From Sphingomonas sp. Mn802worker (lineage in GTDB: Bacteria; Pseudomonadota; Alphaproteobacteria; Sphingomonadales; Sphingomonadaceae): a stretch of DNA of 64,000 nt. This document shows positions 8,309 to 16,959 of the stretch, in pieces (position 1 is the stretch's first letter; each line of letters opens with the position of its first letter). The stretch is taken from NCBI RefSeq assembly GCF_000382485.1, contig NZ_AORY01000004.1, positions 248,001-312,000 on the forward strand, given 5' to 3'. The notes beneath the pieces were generated by a model that was not told where the DNA came from, did no database searches, and saw only the letters and a program-made list of their open reading frames with translations. Made by a program: the position numbers and the translations under genes.

Positions 8309-8734
8309 ATGGCAGTGGACGTCAAATATTCGACCAAGGCGACCGCAACGGGTGGCCGCGACGGGCATGCGCGCAGCGAGGACGGCGCGCTTGACGTCAA
8401 GCTCTCGACGCCGAAGGAACTCGGTGGCGCAGGCGGCGATGGCGCTAACCCCGAGCAGCTGTTCGCGGCCGGTTACTCCGCCTGTTTCATCGGCGCCTTG
8501 AAGGCCGCCGGTGCGCAGATGAAGCTCAAGATCCCCGCCGACACGCAGGTCAGCGCGACCGTCGGCATCGGTCCGCGCTCAGAAGGCGGCTTCGGCATCA
8601 CCGCCAATCTCGTCGTCTCGCTGCCGGGACTGGATCGTGATGAAGCGCAAAAGCTGGTCGACACTGCGCACCAGATCTGCCCTTATTCTAATGCCACCCG
8701 CGGCAATGTGGATGTCGGTCTGACGCTCGCCTGA
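8309..8734 (+). CDS. ohr: Organic hydroperoxide resistance peroxiredoxin Ohr
   Basis: A 141-residue Ohr/OsmC-fold thiol peroxidase that reduces organic hydroperoxides. It has the two redox cysteines in YSACF (about residue 58) and ICPYSNATRGN (about residue 123). PEQLFAAGYSACFIGAL and the C-terminal GNVDVGLTLA are typical of Ohr rather than OsmC. ATG 8309 is chosen because GAGAGGTG sits at the proper distance; a GTG nine bases upstream is possible. It is divergent from ohrR and presumably repressed by it. Confidence 0.93.
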   Translation: MAVDVKYSTKATATGGRDGHARSEDGALDVKLSTPKELGGAGGDGANPEQLFAAGYSACFIGALKAAGAQMKLKIPADTQVSATVGIGPRSEGGFGITANLVVSLPGLDRDEAQKLVDTAHQICPYSNATRGNVDVGLTLA

Positions 8735-8753
8735 TCCCAGGCGGCGTTATTGC

Positions 8754-8803
8754 CGAACGCGACGCGCCTCTTCCGCCCCCCGGCAGGGGCGCGTCTGCGT
8801 TCG
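8754..8803. terminator. Long hairpin between convergent ohr and mfd-like genes
   Basis: CGAACGC then ACGCGCC (8754-8768) pairs with GGCGCGT then GCGTTCG (8788-8803), a 14-bp stem with one small bulge. It lies between two convergent stops and probably ends one or both transcripts. There is no long T run on either side. Confidence 0.45.
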
Positions 8804-8841
8804 GACGTGACGGCAAACGGCGCGAACACGCGCCGCCCGGC

Positions 8842-11800
8842 CTATTCCGCAAGCGCCGCGACGACCTCCTGCACCTTGGCCAATCGCGCACCGGCGTCCT
8901 CGATCCGCTCGCGCAGTAGATAGCGTCCGTTCTTTTCCTCTAGCGCCTCCGCCGTCAGCGTGACGCGCGGGCGCGGCTCAAGCGCGATCGCGGCCGGTCC
9001 TGCAACGATCCGCTGGATCTGCGCTGCGCGTGCCTCCGCACGCAGTCGCGCCACCGCGATCAGCGTACGCGCTTCCTCAGGCATCGCGCCGAAACGGTCC
9101 TCCAGTTCCTCCTCCAGAGCGTCGAGCGCCTCGGCGTCGTACAATCGCGCGATGCGGCCGTAGATCGACACGCGCAGTTCCTCGTCGGGTATCCACGTCT
9201 CGGGCAGGCATCCCTCAACGCCCAGTTGCAACTCGGGCGTCCAGCGGTCCGCCTCTTCGCCGCGCGCACGACGCAGCGCATCCTCAAGCAGCTGCTGGTA
9301 CAGGTCGATCCCGATCAGCTTCATATGCCCTGCCTGGGTCTCGCCCAGCAGGTCGCCCGCGCCACGCATATCGAGGTCGCGCGCGCTGATCGCAAAGCCT
9401 GCGCCCAGCCGGTCGAACGCCTCCAACGTGCGTAGCCGCTTTAACGTACGCGGCGCGATCTCGTGATCCGGTTCGGTGAACAGCAGCACTTGCCCGCGCC
9501 GATTGCCGCGCCCGACGCGCCCGCGCAGCTGGTGCAGTTGCGAAAGGCCGAAGCGGTCTGCCCGCCAGATCACCATCGTGTTGGCGCGCGGTACGTCTAG
9601 CCCCGCCTCGATAATGTTGGTGGCGAGCAGCACGTCGCCGTCGCCGCGCCCGAACGCGACCATCGCATTGTCGATCTCGCTTGACAGCATCTTCCCGTGT
9701 GCCTGCAACAGCTCGAGCTCGGGCACCAGTTGCGCCAGCTTGTCGGCCAGTGGGGCCATGTCCTCGATCCGTGGCACGACCACGAAGCTCTGCCCGCCGC
9801 GTGCCTTCTCCCGCAACAACGCCGCGCGCATCACCTCGGCGTCGAAGCTTGCCACCGCGGTGCGGATCGGCTGGCGGCGGGCAGGAGGCGTCGCAATAAC
9901 CGAGAGCTGCTGTAACCCCACTAATGCCGATTGCAGCGTGCGCGGGATCGGGGTCGCCGACAGCGACAGCACATGTCCCGCCGAAAGATCGCGCAAATGC
10001 TGCTTGTCCGCCGTGCCGAAGCGCTGCTCCTCGTCGATCACGACAAGCGCGAGGTTGTAATACTCGACGCCTTTGCCTGCGACCGCGCCGGTGCCGACGA
10101 CGACGTGGATGCTGCCGTCGGCGAGCCCCGCCTTGACGCGCTTTTTCTCCGCCGCCGTCGACAACCGCGATAGGCCCGCGACGACCACGTCGCTGCCCTC
10201 GAACCGGCTGGTGAAGCTTTCCAGATGCTGGCGTGAGAGCACCGTCGTCGGCGCCGCGATCGCGACCTGCCCGCCGGCGAGCGCGGCCAGCGCGGCGGCG
10301 CGAAGCGCCACCTCGGTCTTGCCATAGCCGACGTCCCCGATCACCAGTCGGTCCATCGGCTTGCCCGAGGCGAGATCGGCGCGCACCGCCGCGATTGCGC
10401 GCGCCTGATCGATTGTCTCGGTAAAGGCGAAGCCAGCGGCGAAACGTTCATACGCCGCAGTGTCGGGATCGAGCACCGGCGCCTCGCGTTCAGCCCGTTC
10501 TTTCGCCAGCGCGGTCAGCGCCTCGGCATCCTTCGCGATTGTCTGCTCGATCTCGCCGCGGCGTTTCTGCCAGCTCGATCCGTCGAGCTTGTCGAGCGTC
10601 ACCGCGTCCGCCTCCGCGCCGTAACGCCAGATGCGGTCGGCCTCTGTCACCGGCACCAGCCGCGTCGCATCGTTCGCATAGGTCAGCTTGATCGCGTCGC
10701 CCGCCACGCTTCCGGCGCCGCTCGCCTCGTCCGCGGTCATCTGTTCGAGCCCGGCGACGACGCCGATGCCATGCTCCTCATGCACCACCACGTCGCCGAC
10801 GCGGATCTCGCCGAAATCGAACAGGGCGGTGTCCGCCGGCCCGGTCGAGGTCGTGTCGCGCTCCGCGCGGCTGCCGAGCAGGTCGGCGGCGACGACCGCC
10901 AGCACGCCATCGCGCCGGAACCCACGATCGGTCGCCATCTCGAGCAACAGGAATGCGCCCGGCTTCGCCGTCGACACCTCGGCCCAAGACGCGACCTGCT
11001 CGGGCTCGCGCTTCACCGCCTTGGCGACACGTCGTTTCAAGAAACGCAGATCGCGCGCGCTGCCCATCAACACCACGCGCGTATCATCGTCCCAGGCTTC
11101 CTTCGCGGCCTTGGCAAACGCACGCAACGGCGCCTTTCGCTCGACAAACCTCGGCGGCAGGTCGCCGGCGCGTTCGATCGTTACGTGCTCGATCGATGTG
11201 AGCGCCTTGTCCCACGTCGCGTCGTCGACCACTTCCTTCAGCGCGCGTCGTGGGCGTCGCTTCTCCGCGTCCGCCGACAGCGCAAGGAAGCGCCGCCGCC
11301 GCTCGTCCGCGGCCGCCCCGATCACCACGCGTGCACCCGGCAGGTGATCAAGCAGCGTCGTACGCTCCTTGCCTAGTTTCGGCTCGGATACGCGGCCCAG
11401 TTCACGGCATTCGATCTCGCCCACGGTGCGCTGGTCTGCGGGATCGTAGCAGCGCAGGCTGGTGATCTTGCCGTCCGCCACTTCGACGCGCAGCGGCAGG
11501 TCGGCGTCGGCCGGAAACACGTCGAGCACGGCGCCGCGCAGCGCGACCTCGCCCGGCTCGTCAACGCGCTCATCCGCGACATAGCCGAGGTCAATCAATG
11601 TATCCGACAGCGCGGCGAGGTCGATCCTCGCACCCACCTCGACGGTCGGTGGCGTCGCCTCGAACCCCGCCGGCGGCGGATAGGCGCGCGCCAGTGCCTC
11701 GCCCGTCGTCACGCATGCGATCGATGCGCGTTTCTTCTTTGCGGTCAGCAATCGCAATTGGCGCAACGCCGATACGCGCTGCCCGACGTTGGCGGGGGAA

Positions 11801-12042
11801 GCGGGCGCGTCGTCACCCGGCAGTGCGTCGCTTCCGGGGCAGAACAGCACACACGCGTCTGGCGCGGCGGCTGCAAGCGCGTACGTGATCGCGACGCCAC
11901 GCACTTCGTCCACCGCAGCGATCAGGACATCACCGTCGTCCAGCAATTCCGCCGCCGCCGCCGCGATCTCTCCCGTCTCAAGAGTCGGCGCTGCGGGTGC
12001 GCTGCCGATCAGCGTGGAAGCGTCGCGAGTCTCGTCGGCCAT
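8842..12042 (-). CDS. Mfd-like transcription-repair coupling factor / SF2 translocase
   Basis: A protein of about 1066 residues starting MADETRDASTLIGS (ATG 12042). The order of parts is that of Mfd: a UvrB-homologous N-terminal region (about 1-190, with GEVALRGAVLDVFP), an RNA-polymerase-interaction domain (about 450-530, FGEIRVGDVVVHEEHGIGVV), the translocase motor with GDVGYGKTEVALRAA (Walker A), VIDEEQRFG (motif II), SATPIPRTL and QLRGRVGRG, and a TRCF C-terminal domain. Two oddities: the N-terminal part is shorter and less conserved than canonical Mfd (about 1150 aa), and motif II is DEEQ where Mfd usually has DEEH. It may be the only Mfd or a second, divergent paralog. An upstream ATG at 12171 would add 43 poor residues. 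Confidence 0.85.
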   Translation of the reverse strand: MADETRDASTLIGSAPAAPTLETGEIAAAAAELLDDGDVLIAAVDEVRGVAITYALAAAAPDACVLFCPGSDALPGDDAPASPANVGQRVSALRQLRLLTAKKKRASIACVTTGEALARAYPPPAGFEATPPTVEVGARIDLAALSDTLIDLGYVADERVDEPGEVALRGAVLDVFPADADLPLRVEVADGKITSLRCYDPADQRTVGEIECRELGRVSEPKLGKERTTLLDHLPGARVVIGAAADERRRRFLALSADAEKRRPRRALKEVVDDATWDKALTSIEHVTIERAGDLPPRFVERKAPLRAFAKAAKEAWDDDTRVVLMGSARDLRFLKRRVAKAVKREPEQVASWAEVSTAKPGAFLLLEMATDRGFRRDGVLAVVAADLLGSRAERDTTSTGPADTALFDFGEIRVGDVVVHEEHGIGVVAGLEQMTADEASGAGSVAGDAIKLTYANDATRLVPVTEADRIWRYGAEADAVTLDKLDGSSWQKRRGEIEQTIAKDAEALTALAKERAEREAPVLDPDTAAYERFAAGFAFTETIDQARAIAAVRADLASGKPMDRLVIGDVGYGKTEVALRAAALAALAGGQVAIAAPTTVLSRQHLESFTSRFEGSDVVVAGLSRLSTAAEKKRVKAGLADGSIHVVVGTGAVAGKGVEYYNLALVVIDEEQRFGTADKQHLRDLSAGHVLSLSATPIPRTLQSALVGLQQLSVIATPPARRQPIRTAVASFDAEVMRAALLREKARGGQSFVVVPRIEDMAPLADKLAQLVPELELLQAHGKMLSSEIDNAMVAFGRGDGDVLLATNIIEAGLDVPRANTMVIWRADRFGLSQLHQLRGRVGRGNRRGQVLLFTEPDHEIAPRTLKRLRTLEAFDRLGAGFAISARDLDMRGAGDLLGETQAGHMKLIGIDLYQQLLEDALRRARGEEADRWTPELQLGVEGCLPETWIPDEELRVSIYGRIARLYDAEALDALEEELEDRFGAMPEEARTLIAVARLRAEARAAQIQRIVAGPAAIALEPRPRVTLTAEALEEKNGRYLLRERIEDAGARLAKVQEVVAALAE

Positions 12043-12236
12043 AAGCGTCTGTGTTTCCGAAGGAAGGAGCGGCGCGAACGGACAGGGGGTAGGCACGGTT
12101 CCGCCATCGTAGTGGGTGTCAGTGGTGCAGAACCAACCAACCCGGCATAGCGGTTTGATGGCGTTCGTCATGCGCGACGCATTCGTGTTGACCGGTCAAC
12201 CGGGGTTGGCGGTGCGACACCCGCGGTGGGGCGAGA

Positions 12237-12695
12237 TCAGGCGAGTCGGTCGAGGAGATTGATCCGCTCAAGATCCTTGGAACGGCCGAAACGCTCGAAC
12301 ATGATGCGCAGCTCGGCGCACGACGGCACGTACACGATCGCGCGATTGACGCGGATGACCACCCGTGTCCGCGGCTGCACCCGCCGCCACCTGCCATCGC
12401 TATCCCGCAACCGGAAATCGGCCATGAACTCGATCGTCAATGGCGTCTCGGTCCAGCGGCCGAATAGGTCAGATCGAAAGCGAGGATGATCGGACGCCGC
12501 GTCCGGCACGATGCCCGATCGCGAAAACAGCTTCTCGGCATCCGCCCGGCTCAGCAAGATGTCGACATCGCCGACCGTAATCGGACGCGCACCGTGGATC
12601 GCTGCCGCCGCACTTGAGATGATCCACCATGGATCGCGCGTTTCTTCTAGTAGTACGGCCGCCGCGACGATCGTTCGCGTCAGTGAAAGTGGCAA
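12237..12695 (-). CDS. Nucleotidyltransferase-fold hypothetical protein
   Basis: A 152-residue protein with IISSAAAAIHGARPITVGDVDILL near residues 25-48. The aspartates in GDVDIL fit the DxD metal-binding pair of the minimal nucleotidyltransferase fold. The rest (FSRSGIVPDA, FRSDLFGRWTETPLTIEFMADF, LRIMFERFGRSKDLERINLL) is like standalone MNT/AbiEii-type domains that act on nucleic acid or protein targets. No HEPN partner is adjacent. The frame starts with TTG at 12695 and has no strong ribosome site, so the true start is uncertain. Function is not assigned. Confidence 0.6.
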   Translation of the reverse strand: MPLSLTRTIVAAAVLLEETRDPWWIISSAAAAIHGARPITVGDVDILLSRADAEKLFSRSGIVPDAASDHPRFRSDLFGRWTETPLTIEFMADFRLRDSDGRWRRVQPRTRVVIRVNRAIVYVPSCAELRIMFERFGRSKDLERINLLDRLA

Positions 12696-12955
12696 GGTGG
12701 CGTCATGATCGTTCAGCTGATCGCTCGCGTGCTGAATCGGCGGTGGAACATGCCCACACCCGGTGCGGTCACGATGGTCATCGGCGACCAGCTATCGTCG
12801 CCCGCCCGTGCTTGGTGGCCTGCGGCGAAGATTGCCACACACCTCCAACCTCGGGCGCGACGCCTCATCATCCAAGCCCCAGCTTGAACTCTAAAGGCTG
12901 CACGTTCACCTGGCTCGCGCTTCACCTCGCCACCGCTGCGCGCCGCCTCACCACG

Positions 12956-13351
12956 TCATTGCCGTTCCGGCTGGCCCGCCGCCGCACCGCCCGACAAGCC
13001 CGGGTTCTCGCCCGTGCTATCCTCGTCGAAGCCCTCGCCCGGATTGCCGCCGCCCGCACCGCTGCCGCTGCCGTGAACGGCGCCCGTGGCAGGGTCGAAT
13101 GAGGCACGCTGGCCGTTGTCGGGCGGCACTGGGGCGGCGTCTGCTACCCGCTCGCCCGGACGCGCGGCGACCGTGCCCGATGGCTGCGCTTCGCCGAGCG
13201 CGCGTTCATCCACGGCGCTATAGCCTTCGCCGGTATAGCCCACGGCACGGTTGAACGGTGCCGGTTGGTGCGACCGCTCGGGGTCGACCTTGGCATGATC
13301 GAACGGCGCGTCGGCGCGGCGCTCGTCGGTGTTGCACATCTTATCGTTCAT
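12956..13351 (-). CDS. Disordered hydrophilic hypothetical protein
   Basis: A 131-residue protein starting MNDKMCNTDERRADAPFDHA, with no hydrophobic segment. The second half is low complexity (GSGSGAGGGNPGEGFDEDST, NPGLSGGAAAGQPERQ). GATGAGGC precedes the ATG. It is probably intrinsically disordered. No family recognised. It sits directly after the thiolase start region's opposite end (stop of thiolase at 13409), so it could be expressed downstream of the thiolase. Confidence 0.55.
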   Translation of the reverse strand: MNDKMCNTDERRADAPFDHAKVDPERSHQPAPFNRAVGYTGEGYSAVDERALGEAQPSGTVAARPGERVADAAPVPPDNGQRASFDPATGAVHGSGSGAGGGNPGEGFDEDSTGENPGLSGGAAAGQPERQ

Positions 13352-13408
13352 GCCTCATCCAACGCGCGAGCGGCTGCAGCCGATCCGCCGGTCTGTGCGG
13401 CACCTGCG

Positions 13409-14605
13409 TCACACGATCTCGAACAGCCCCGCCGCGCCCATGCCGCCCGCAGTGCACATCGACACGACGACGTAACGCACGCCGCGCTTGCGCCCCTCGA
13501 TCAGTACGTGGCCGACCAGCCGGCTGCCCGTCATCCCGAACGGATGCCCGACTGCGATCGCGCCACCGTTGACGTTATACTTCTCCGGATCGATTCCCAG
13601 ATGATCGCGACAATAGAGGCATTGCGACGCGAACGCCTCGTTCAATTCCCATAAACCGATGTCGCCGACCGACAGCCCGGCGCGCTCCAGCAGCTTCGGG
13701 ATTGCGAAGACGGGGCCGATCCCCATCTCATCGGGCTCGCACCCCGCCGCCTGGAACCCGCGGTAGACGCCGAGCACCTGCTTGCCCTCGGCTTCGGCAG
13801 TCGCGCGATCCATCACGATCTGCGCCGCCGCCCCGTCGGATAATTGGCTCGCATTGCCCGCGGTCACGTTGCTGCCGGCGCCGGTGAATTCGCCGCCCGC
13901 CCAGACGGTCTTCAGTCCCGACAGCGCCTCAAGCGTGGTGCCGGCGCGAATGCCCTCATCCTGCGCGATCGTCACCGTCTCGCTGCCGGTACGGTTGCCC
14001 GCCTTGTCGAAGATCGCCTTCTCGACCGTGATCGGCACGATCTCTTCGGCAAACGCGCCCGTCTCCAGCCCGCGCGCGGCGCGCTGCTGGCTCGTTGCGG
14101 CATACTCATCCTGCGCGGCGCGGGTGATGCCGTAGCGTTCGGCGACGATCTCGGCGGTTTCGATCATCGGAATGTAGGCGGCGGGCACGTTGCGCGTCAC
14201 GCTCTCGTTGACGAAGCGCGGCGCGTCCTTGGTCACGGTGTAGCTGATCGACTCCATCCCGCCCGCCAGCGCGACATCGATATCGCCCGCGATGATCGAG
14301 CGCGCAGCAAGCGCCACTGCGGTCAGTCCGGAGCCACACTTGCGGTCGAGCGTGAACGCGGGCACCGAATGCGGCAACGCGCCCGCAAAAATCGCCATGC
14401 GGCCCGCGTTGCCGCCCTGCGTGCCCCATTGATTGCCGATGCCCCAGAACACGTCGTCGATCCGCGCGGGATCGATGCCGGCGCGCTCAACCGCGGCGTT
14501 CATCACGTGTCCCGCCAGCACGGGAGCCTCAGTCGCGTTAAACGCGCCGCGGTATGCCTTGCCGATCGCGGTACGGGCAGTGGATACGATTGCGGCTTCG
14601 CGCAT
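13409..14605 (-). CDS. Thiolase (acetyl-CoA C-acyltransferase family)
   Basis: A 398-residue thiolase that cleaves or condenses acyl-CoA with CoA/acetyl-CoA. All catalytic residues are visible: the nucleophilic cysteine in LDRKCGSGLTAVALA (about residue 88), the histidine in NGGAIAVGHPFGMTGSR (about 350) and the C-terminal cysteine in SMCTAGGMGAAGLFE (about 381). The N-terminus MREAAIVSTARTAIGKAYRG is that of the fatty-acid/aromatic degradation thiolases more than of PhaA. GGAGAGCCCC precedes the ATG. No beta-oxidation partner is adjacent; a PhaB-like reductase lies 29 kb away. Confidence 0.92.
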   Translation of the reverse strand: MREAAIVSTARTAIGKAYRGAFNATEAPVLAGHVMNAAVERAGIDPARIDDVFWGIGNQWGTQGGNAGRMAIFAGALPHSVPAFTLDRKCGSGLTAVALAARSIIAGDIDVALAGGMESISYTVTKDAPRFVNESVTRNVPAAYIPMIETAEIVAERYGITRAAQDEYAATSQQRAARGLETGAFAEEIVPITVEKAIFDKAGNRTGSETVTIAQDEGIRAGTTLEALSGLKTVWAGGEFTGAGSNVTAGNASQLSDGAAAQIVMDRATAEAEGKQVLGVYRGFQAAGCEPDEMGIGPVFAIPKLLERAGLSVGDIGLWELNEAFASQCLYCRDHLGIDPEKYNVNGGAIAVGHPFGMTGSRLVGHVLIEGRKRGVRYVVVSMCTAGGMGAAGLFEIV

Positions 14606-14670
14606 GGGGCTCTCCTGTGCTTTGCTCCTGACTAGATCGGAGGCTCGTGCGCCGCAATCATGCGCACACG

Positions 14671-14886
14671 CTATTGCTTGGACGCGTCGCCCGCTTGCTT
14701 GGACGTAGCACCGTCGCGCGACGCACCAAGCGCCATCGCCTGCGCCGAGCCCGTAGCTGGCTTGACGCGCACCGACGCCTTCTCGCGTCCGACCGTCAGG
14801 TAGAGAACCCCTGCGATCAGCAGTGCGAGCACGGCCAAGACGGGCCAGCCGGAAAAAGTTCTGGAACGGGCAGGACGAATGTTCAT
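14671..14886 (-). CDS. Small single-pass membrane protein
   Basis: A 71-residue protein starting MNIRPARSRTFSGWPVL. One membrane helix (about residues 14-33, WPVLAVLALLIAGVLYLTV) is followed by a polar, alanine- and serine-rich tail. The N-terminus is basic, so the tail is probably periplasmic. It could also start ten codons earlier at 14916. It lies between the thiolase and the inositol gene cluster. No family recognised. Confidence 0.5.
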   Translation of the reverse strand: MNIRPARSRTFSGWPVLAVLALLIAGVLYLTVGREKASVRVKPATGSAQAMALGASRDGATSKQAGDASKQ

Positions 14887-14972
14887 GACGTGGCGGCCTT
14901 TCAAAGGACTAGCCAACCCAATCGCCCGCCTGCACCCGTGTTCCGGCCGAAACGATTACATATTCTTGCTAG

Positions 14973-15701
14973 TCAGGCAGCCAGCCCGGGAGCGCCCGCC
15001 ACGAGCGCGTCCTCCGCTTGCGCAAGCGCACGCGGATCGTCGACATCGAGCCACCAGGCATCGGCCACGTCGGTCACGCGCGCATCGCCGCTTCGCGCCA
15101 ATGCCTCGACGCCTGCGGAGATCGATCCTGCGCCGCCATCGACGATCGAGCGCCTGAGCGCGTCGTGGAAGCGCCCGTCGACCGCGAACACGCCGGTGTC
15201 GTAGCAGTCATAATCGGGCAGGTGCTTGCCGATCGCGACGATCCGCTCGCCATCGCTCCGCACCCGCGTTACGTCGTCAAGGTCGACCAGCGGATTGTCC
15301 AATCGCCGGTCGACGCCCAGCACCAGCGCAGCGGGCGGTGCCGCGATCACGCGCGCGACCAGCGCGGGATCGAACAGATGATCCGCCATCATCAGCAGGT
15401 GGCGCTCAGGCCCGATGCGGTCCGCGCCCGTCAGCACCGAGTGACCGTTCGGGCGCGACCAGTCAGCGGTGCGCACGCAGGAGATCGACAGGCGGTAGGC
15501 GCGCGCCGTCTGCGCCAGATGCGCTTGCAGCGCCTCGCCCTCATGTCCCGTCACCACGGTGAATGCACTCGCGCCGCCGTCGCGCGCCGCCAGGATCACG
15601 CGGTCGATCAGCGGGACCCCTCCGACCGAAGTCAGCGGCTTCGACGGGGAAACCGCGCGCAGCCGGCTACCGTAGCCGGCTGCGACGATCACGGCATGCA
15701 C
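14973..15701 (-). CDS. NTP transferase resembling CTP:inositol-1-phosphate cytidylyltransferase (IPCT)
   Basis: A 242-residue sugar-nucleotidyltransferase-fold protein. The signature MHAVIVAAGYGSRLRAVSPSKPL (start is GTG 15701) contains the GxGxRL...PKPL-type nucleotide-binding loop. LMMADHLFDP holds the metal-binding aspartate, and VADAWWLDVDDPRALAQAE is the C-terminal metal site. This MADHLF and WLDVDTP pattern is that of the cytidylyltransferase half of archaeal and thermophile IPCT/DIPPS proteins, which make CDP-inositol from CTP and inositol-1-phosphate. It starts 24 bases after the inositol-3-phosphate synthase stop, so substrate supply is encoded next door. Other sugar-phosphate substrates cannot be ruled out. 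Confidence 0.75.
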   Translation of the reverse strand: MHAVIVAAGYGSRLRAVSPSKPLTSVGGVPLIDRVILAARDGGASAFTVVTGHEGEALQAHLAQTARAYRLSISCVRTADWSRPNGHSVLTGADRIGPERHLLMMADHLFDPALVARVIAAPPAALVLGVDRRLDNPLVDLDDVTRVRSDGERIVAIGKHLPDYDCYDTGVFAVDGRFHDALRRSIVDGGAGSISAGVEALARSGDARVTDVADAWWLDVDDPRALAQAEDALVAGAPGLAA

Positions 15702-15725
15702 GTGCGCGTTCCCGTTCCCCGCTTC

Positions 15726-16832
15726 TTACTCGGCCGCGATGCGGACGTCGCCGGCGATGAACTCGTCGGTCATCTGCGCCGCGACATCGTCGGTCACCTG
15801 CTCGGGCGGGTGCTTGCAGAAGAACGCCGACGGGCCGGTGAGCGCGCCGCCGACCTTGCGGTCGAGTCCGAGCTTCACGCAGCGGATCGCGTCCACGACC
15901 ACGGCCGCCGAATTCGGCGAATCCTCGACCGACAGGCGCAGCTCCAGGTTCATCGGCACGCCGCCGAACAGGTCGCCCTCAAGCCGCAGGAAGCACAGCT
16001 TGTTGTCGCCCAACCACGGGATGTAGTCCGACGGACCGACGTGGATGTTCTCGTCCGCCAGCCGCTCGGCGATGACCGCCTGCACCGCTTCGGTCTTCGA
16101 CTCCTTCTTGCTCGCCAGCCGGTTGCGGTCGAGCATGTTCATGAAGTCGGTGTTGCCGCCGGTGTTCAGCTGATAGGTGTGATCGATCGTCACGCCGCGC
16201 TGGCCGAACAGGTTGGAAAGCACGCGGTGGACGATCGTCGCGCCGACCTGCGCCTTCACGTCGTCGCCGATGATCGGCAGACCGGCGTCGGCGAACTTCT
16301 TCTCCCACTCAGGCCGGCTGGCGATGAACACCGGCATGCAGTTGACCACGCCGAGGCCAGCCTCGAGCGCGCATTCCATGTAGAATTCGGTCGCCTCCTG
16401 GCTGCCGACCGGCAGGAAGTTGACGAGGATTTCGGCGCCCGAGTTCCGCAACTCGGCGATGATCTCCGCCTTTTCGGCGTCGCGCGTGTCGTTGATCTCG
16501 AACCCGCGGTCATTCGCGGCGGTCAGCATGTGGGCTGCGACACCGTCGAGCTTCGCGCCCATCTTCACGATCGTGCCGGTCTTGGGCACATCGGCGTGGA
16601 AAACCTTGGTGCAGTTCGGCTTGGCGAAGATCGCCTCGCCGAGATCAAGGCCGACCTTGCGGCTGTCGACGTCGAACGCCGCCACGAACTCCATGTCGCC
16701 GACCTTGTAGCCGCCGATATCCTCGTGGATCAGGCCGCTGGCGGTGTTGCTGCCGGTATAATGGTACTTGCCCTGGACCAGGCTGCTGGCGCAATTGCCG
16801 ACACCGATTACCGCGACCTTGATGGTATTCAT
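15726..16832 (-). CDS. ino1: Inositol-3-phosphate synthase (MIPS)
   Basis: A 368-residue short bacterial/actinobacterial-type MIPS, converting glucose-6-phosphate to inositol-3-phosphate with NAD. It starts MNTIKVAVIGVGNCASSLVQ, where GxGNCASSL is the NAD-binding loop. Other conserved blocks are FLPVGSQEATEFYMECALE, GDDVKAQVGATIVHR, and the lysine-containing NTDFMNMLDRNRLASKKESK. VEDSPNSAAVVVDAIRCVK near the end is also typical. The length matches the mycobacterial enzyme (367 aa). ATG 16832 is chosen because the family starts here; the longer open frame has no homology. It heads an operon with the IPCT-like gene and is divergent from a CDP-alcohol phosphatidyltransferase. Confidence 0.93.
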   Translation of the reverse strand: MNTIKVAVIGVGNCASSLVQGKYHYTGSNTASGLIHEDIGGYKVGDMEFVAAFDVDSRKVGLDLGEAIFAKPNCTKVFHADVPKTGTIVKMGAKLDGVAAHMLTAANDRGFEINDTRDAEKAEIIAELRNSGAEILVNFLPVGSQEATEFYMECALEAGLGVVNCMPVFIASRPEWEKKFADAGLPIIGDDVKAQVGATIVHRVLSNLFGQRGVTIDHTYQLNTGGNTDFMNMLDRNRLASKKESKTEAVQAVIAERLADENIHVGPSDYIPWLGDNKLCFLRLEGDLFGGVPMNLELRLSVEDSPNSAAVVVDAIRCVKLGLDRKVGGALTGPSAFFCKHPPEQVTDDVAAQMTDEFIAGDVRIAAE

Positions 16833-16843
16833 TGATCCCCACT

Positions 16844-16861
16844 TGCCGGACGTTTCCGGCA
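16844..16861. promoter_or_regulatory. Palindrome in the ino1 leader
   Basis: TGCCGGA-CGTT-TCCGGCA is a perfect 7-bp inverted repeat 12 bases upstream of the ino1 ATG. A second pair, TGACAG at 16886-16891 and CTGTCA at 16903-16908, lies farther up in the divergent spacer. They could be operators or a leader hairpin; there is no direct evidence for which. Confidence 0.35.
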
Positions 16862-16959
16862 CAAGACAGAAAGTTTGCCGCTCCGTGACAGAACCGTTGC
16901 GGCTGTCAAGCGAACGGGTGATCGTACACCATCGCGGTCGCGCCTGCACGAGGGAAAGC

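Noticed and set aside
12696-12955. Short plus-strand frame (MIVQLIARVLNRRWNMPTP) between the nucleotidyltransferase and the disordered protein gene
   Set aside because: Sixty codons, no clear ribosome site and no recognisable pattern; kept as possible but unsupported.
15018-16835. A 605-codon open frame on the plus strand
   Set aside because: Antisense to the cytidylyltransferase-like gene and inositol-3-phosphate synthase; no domain and no ribosome site.
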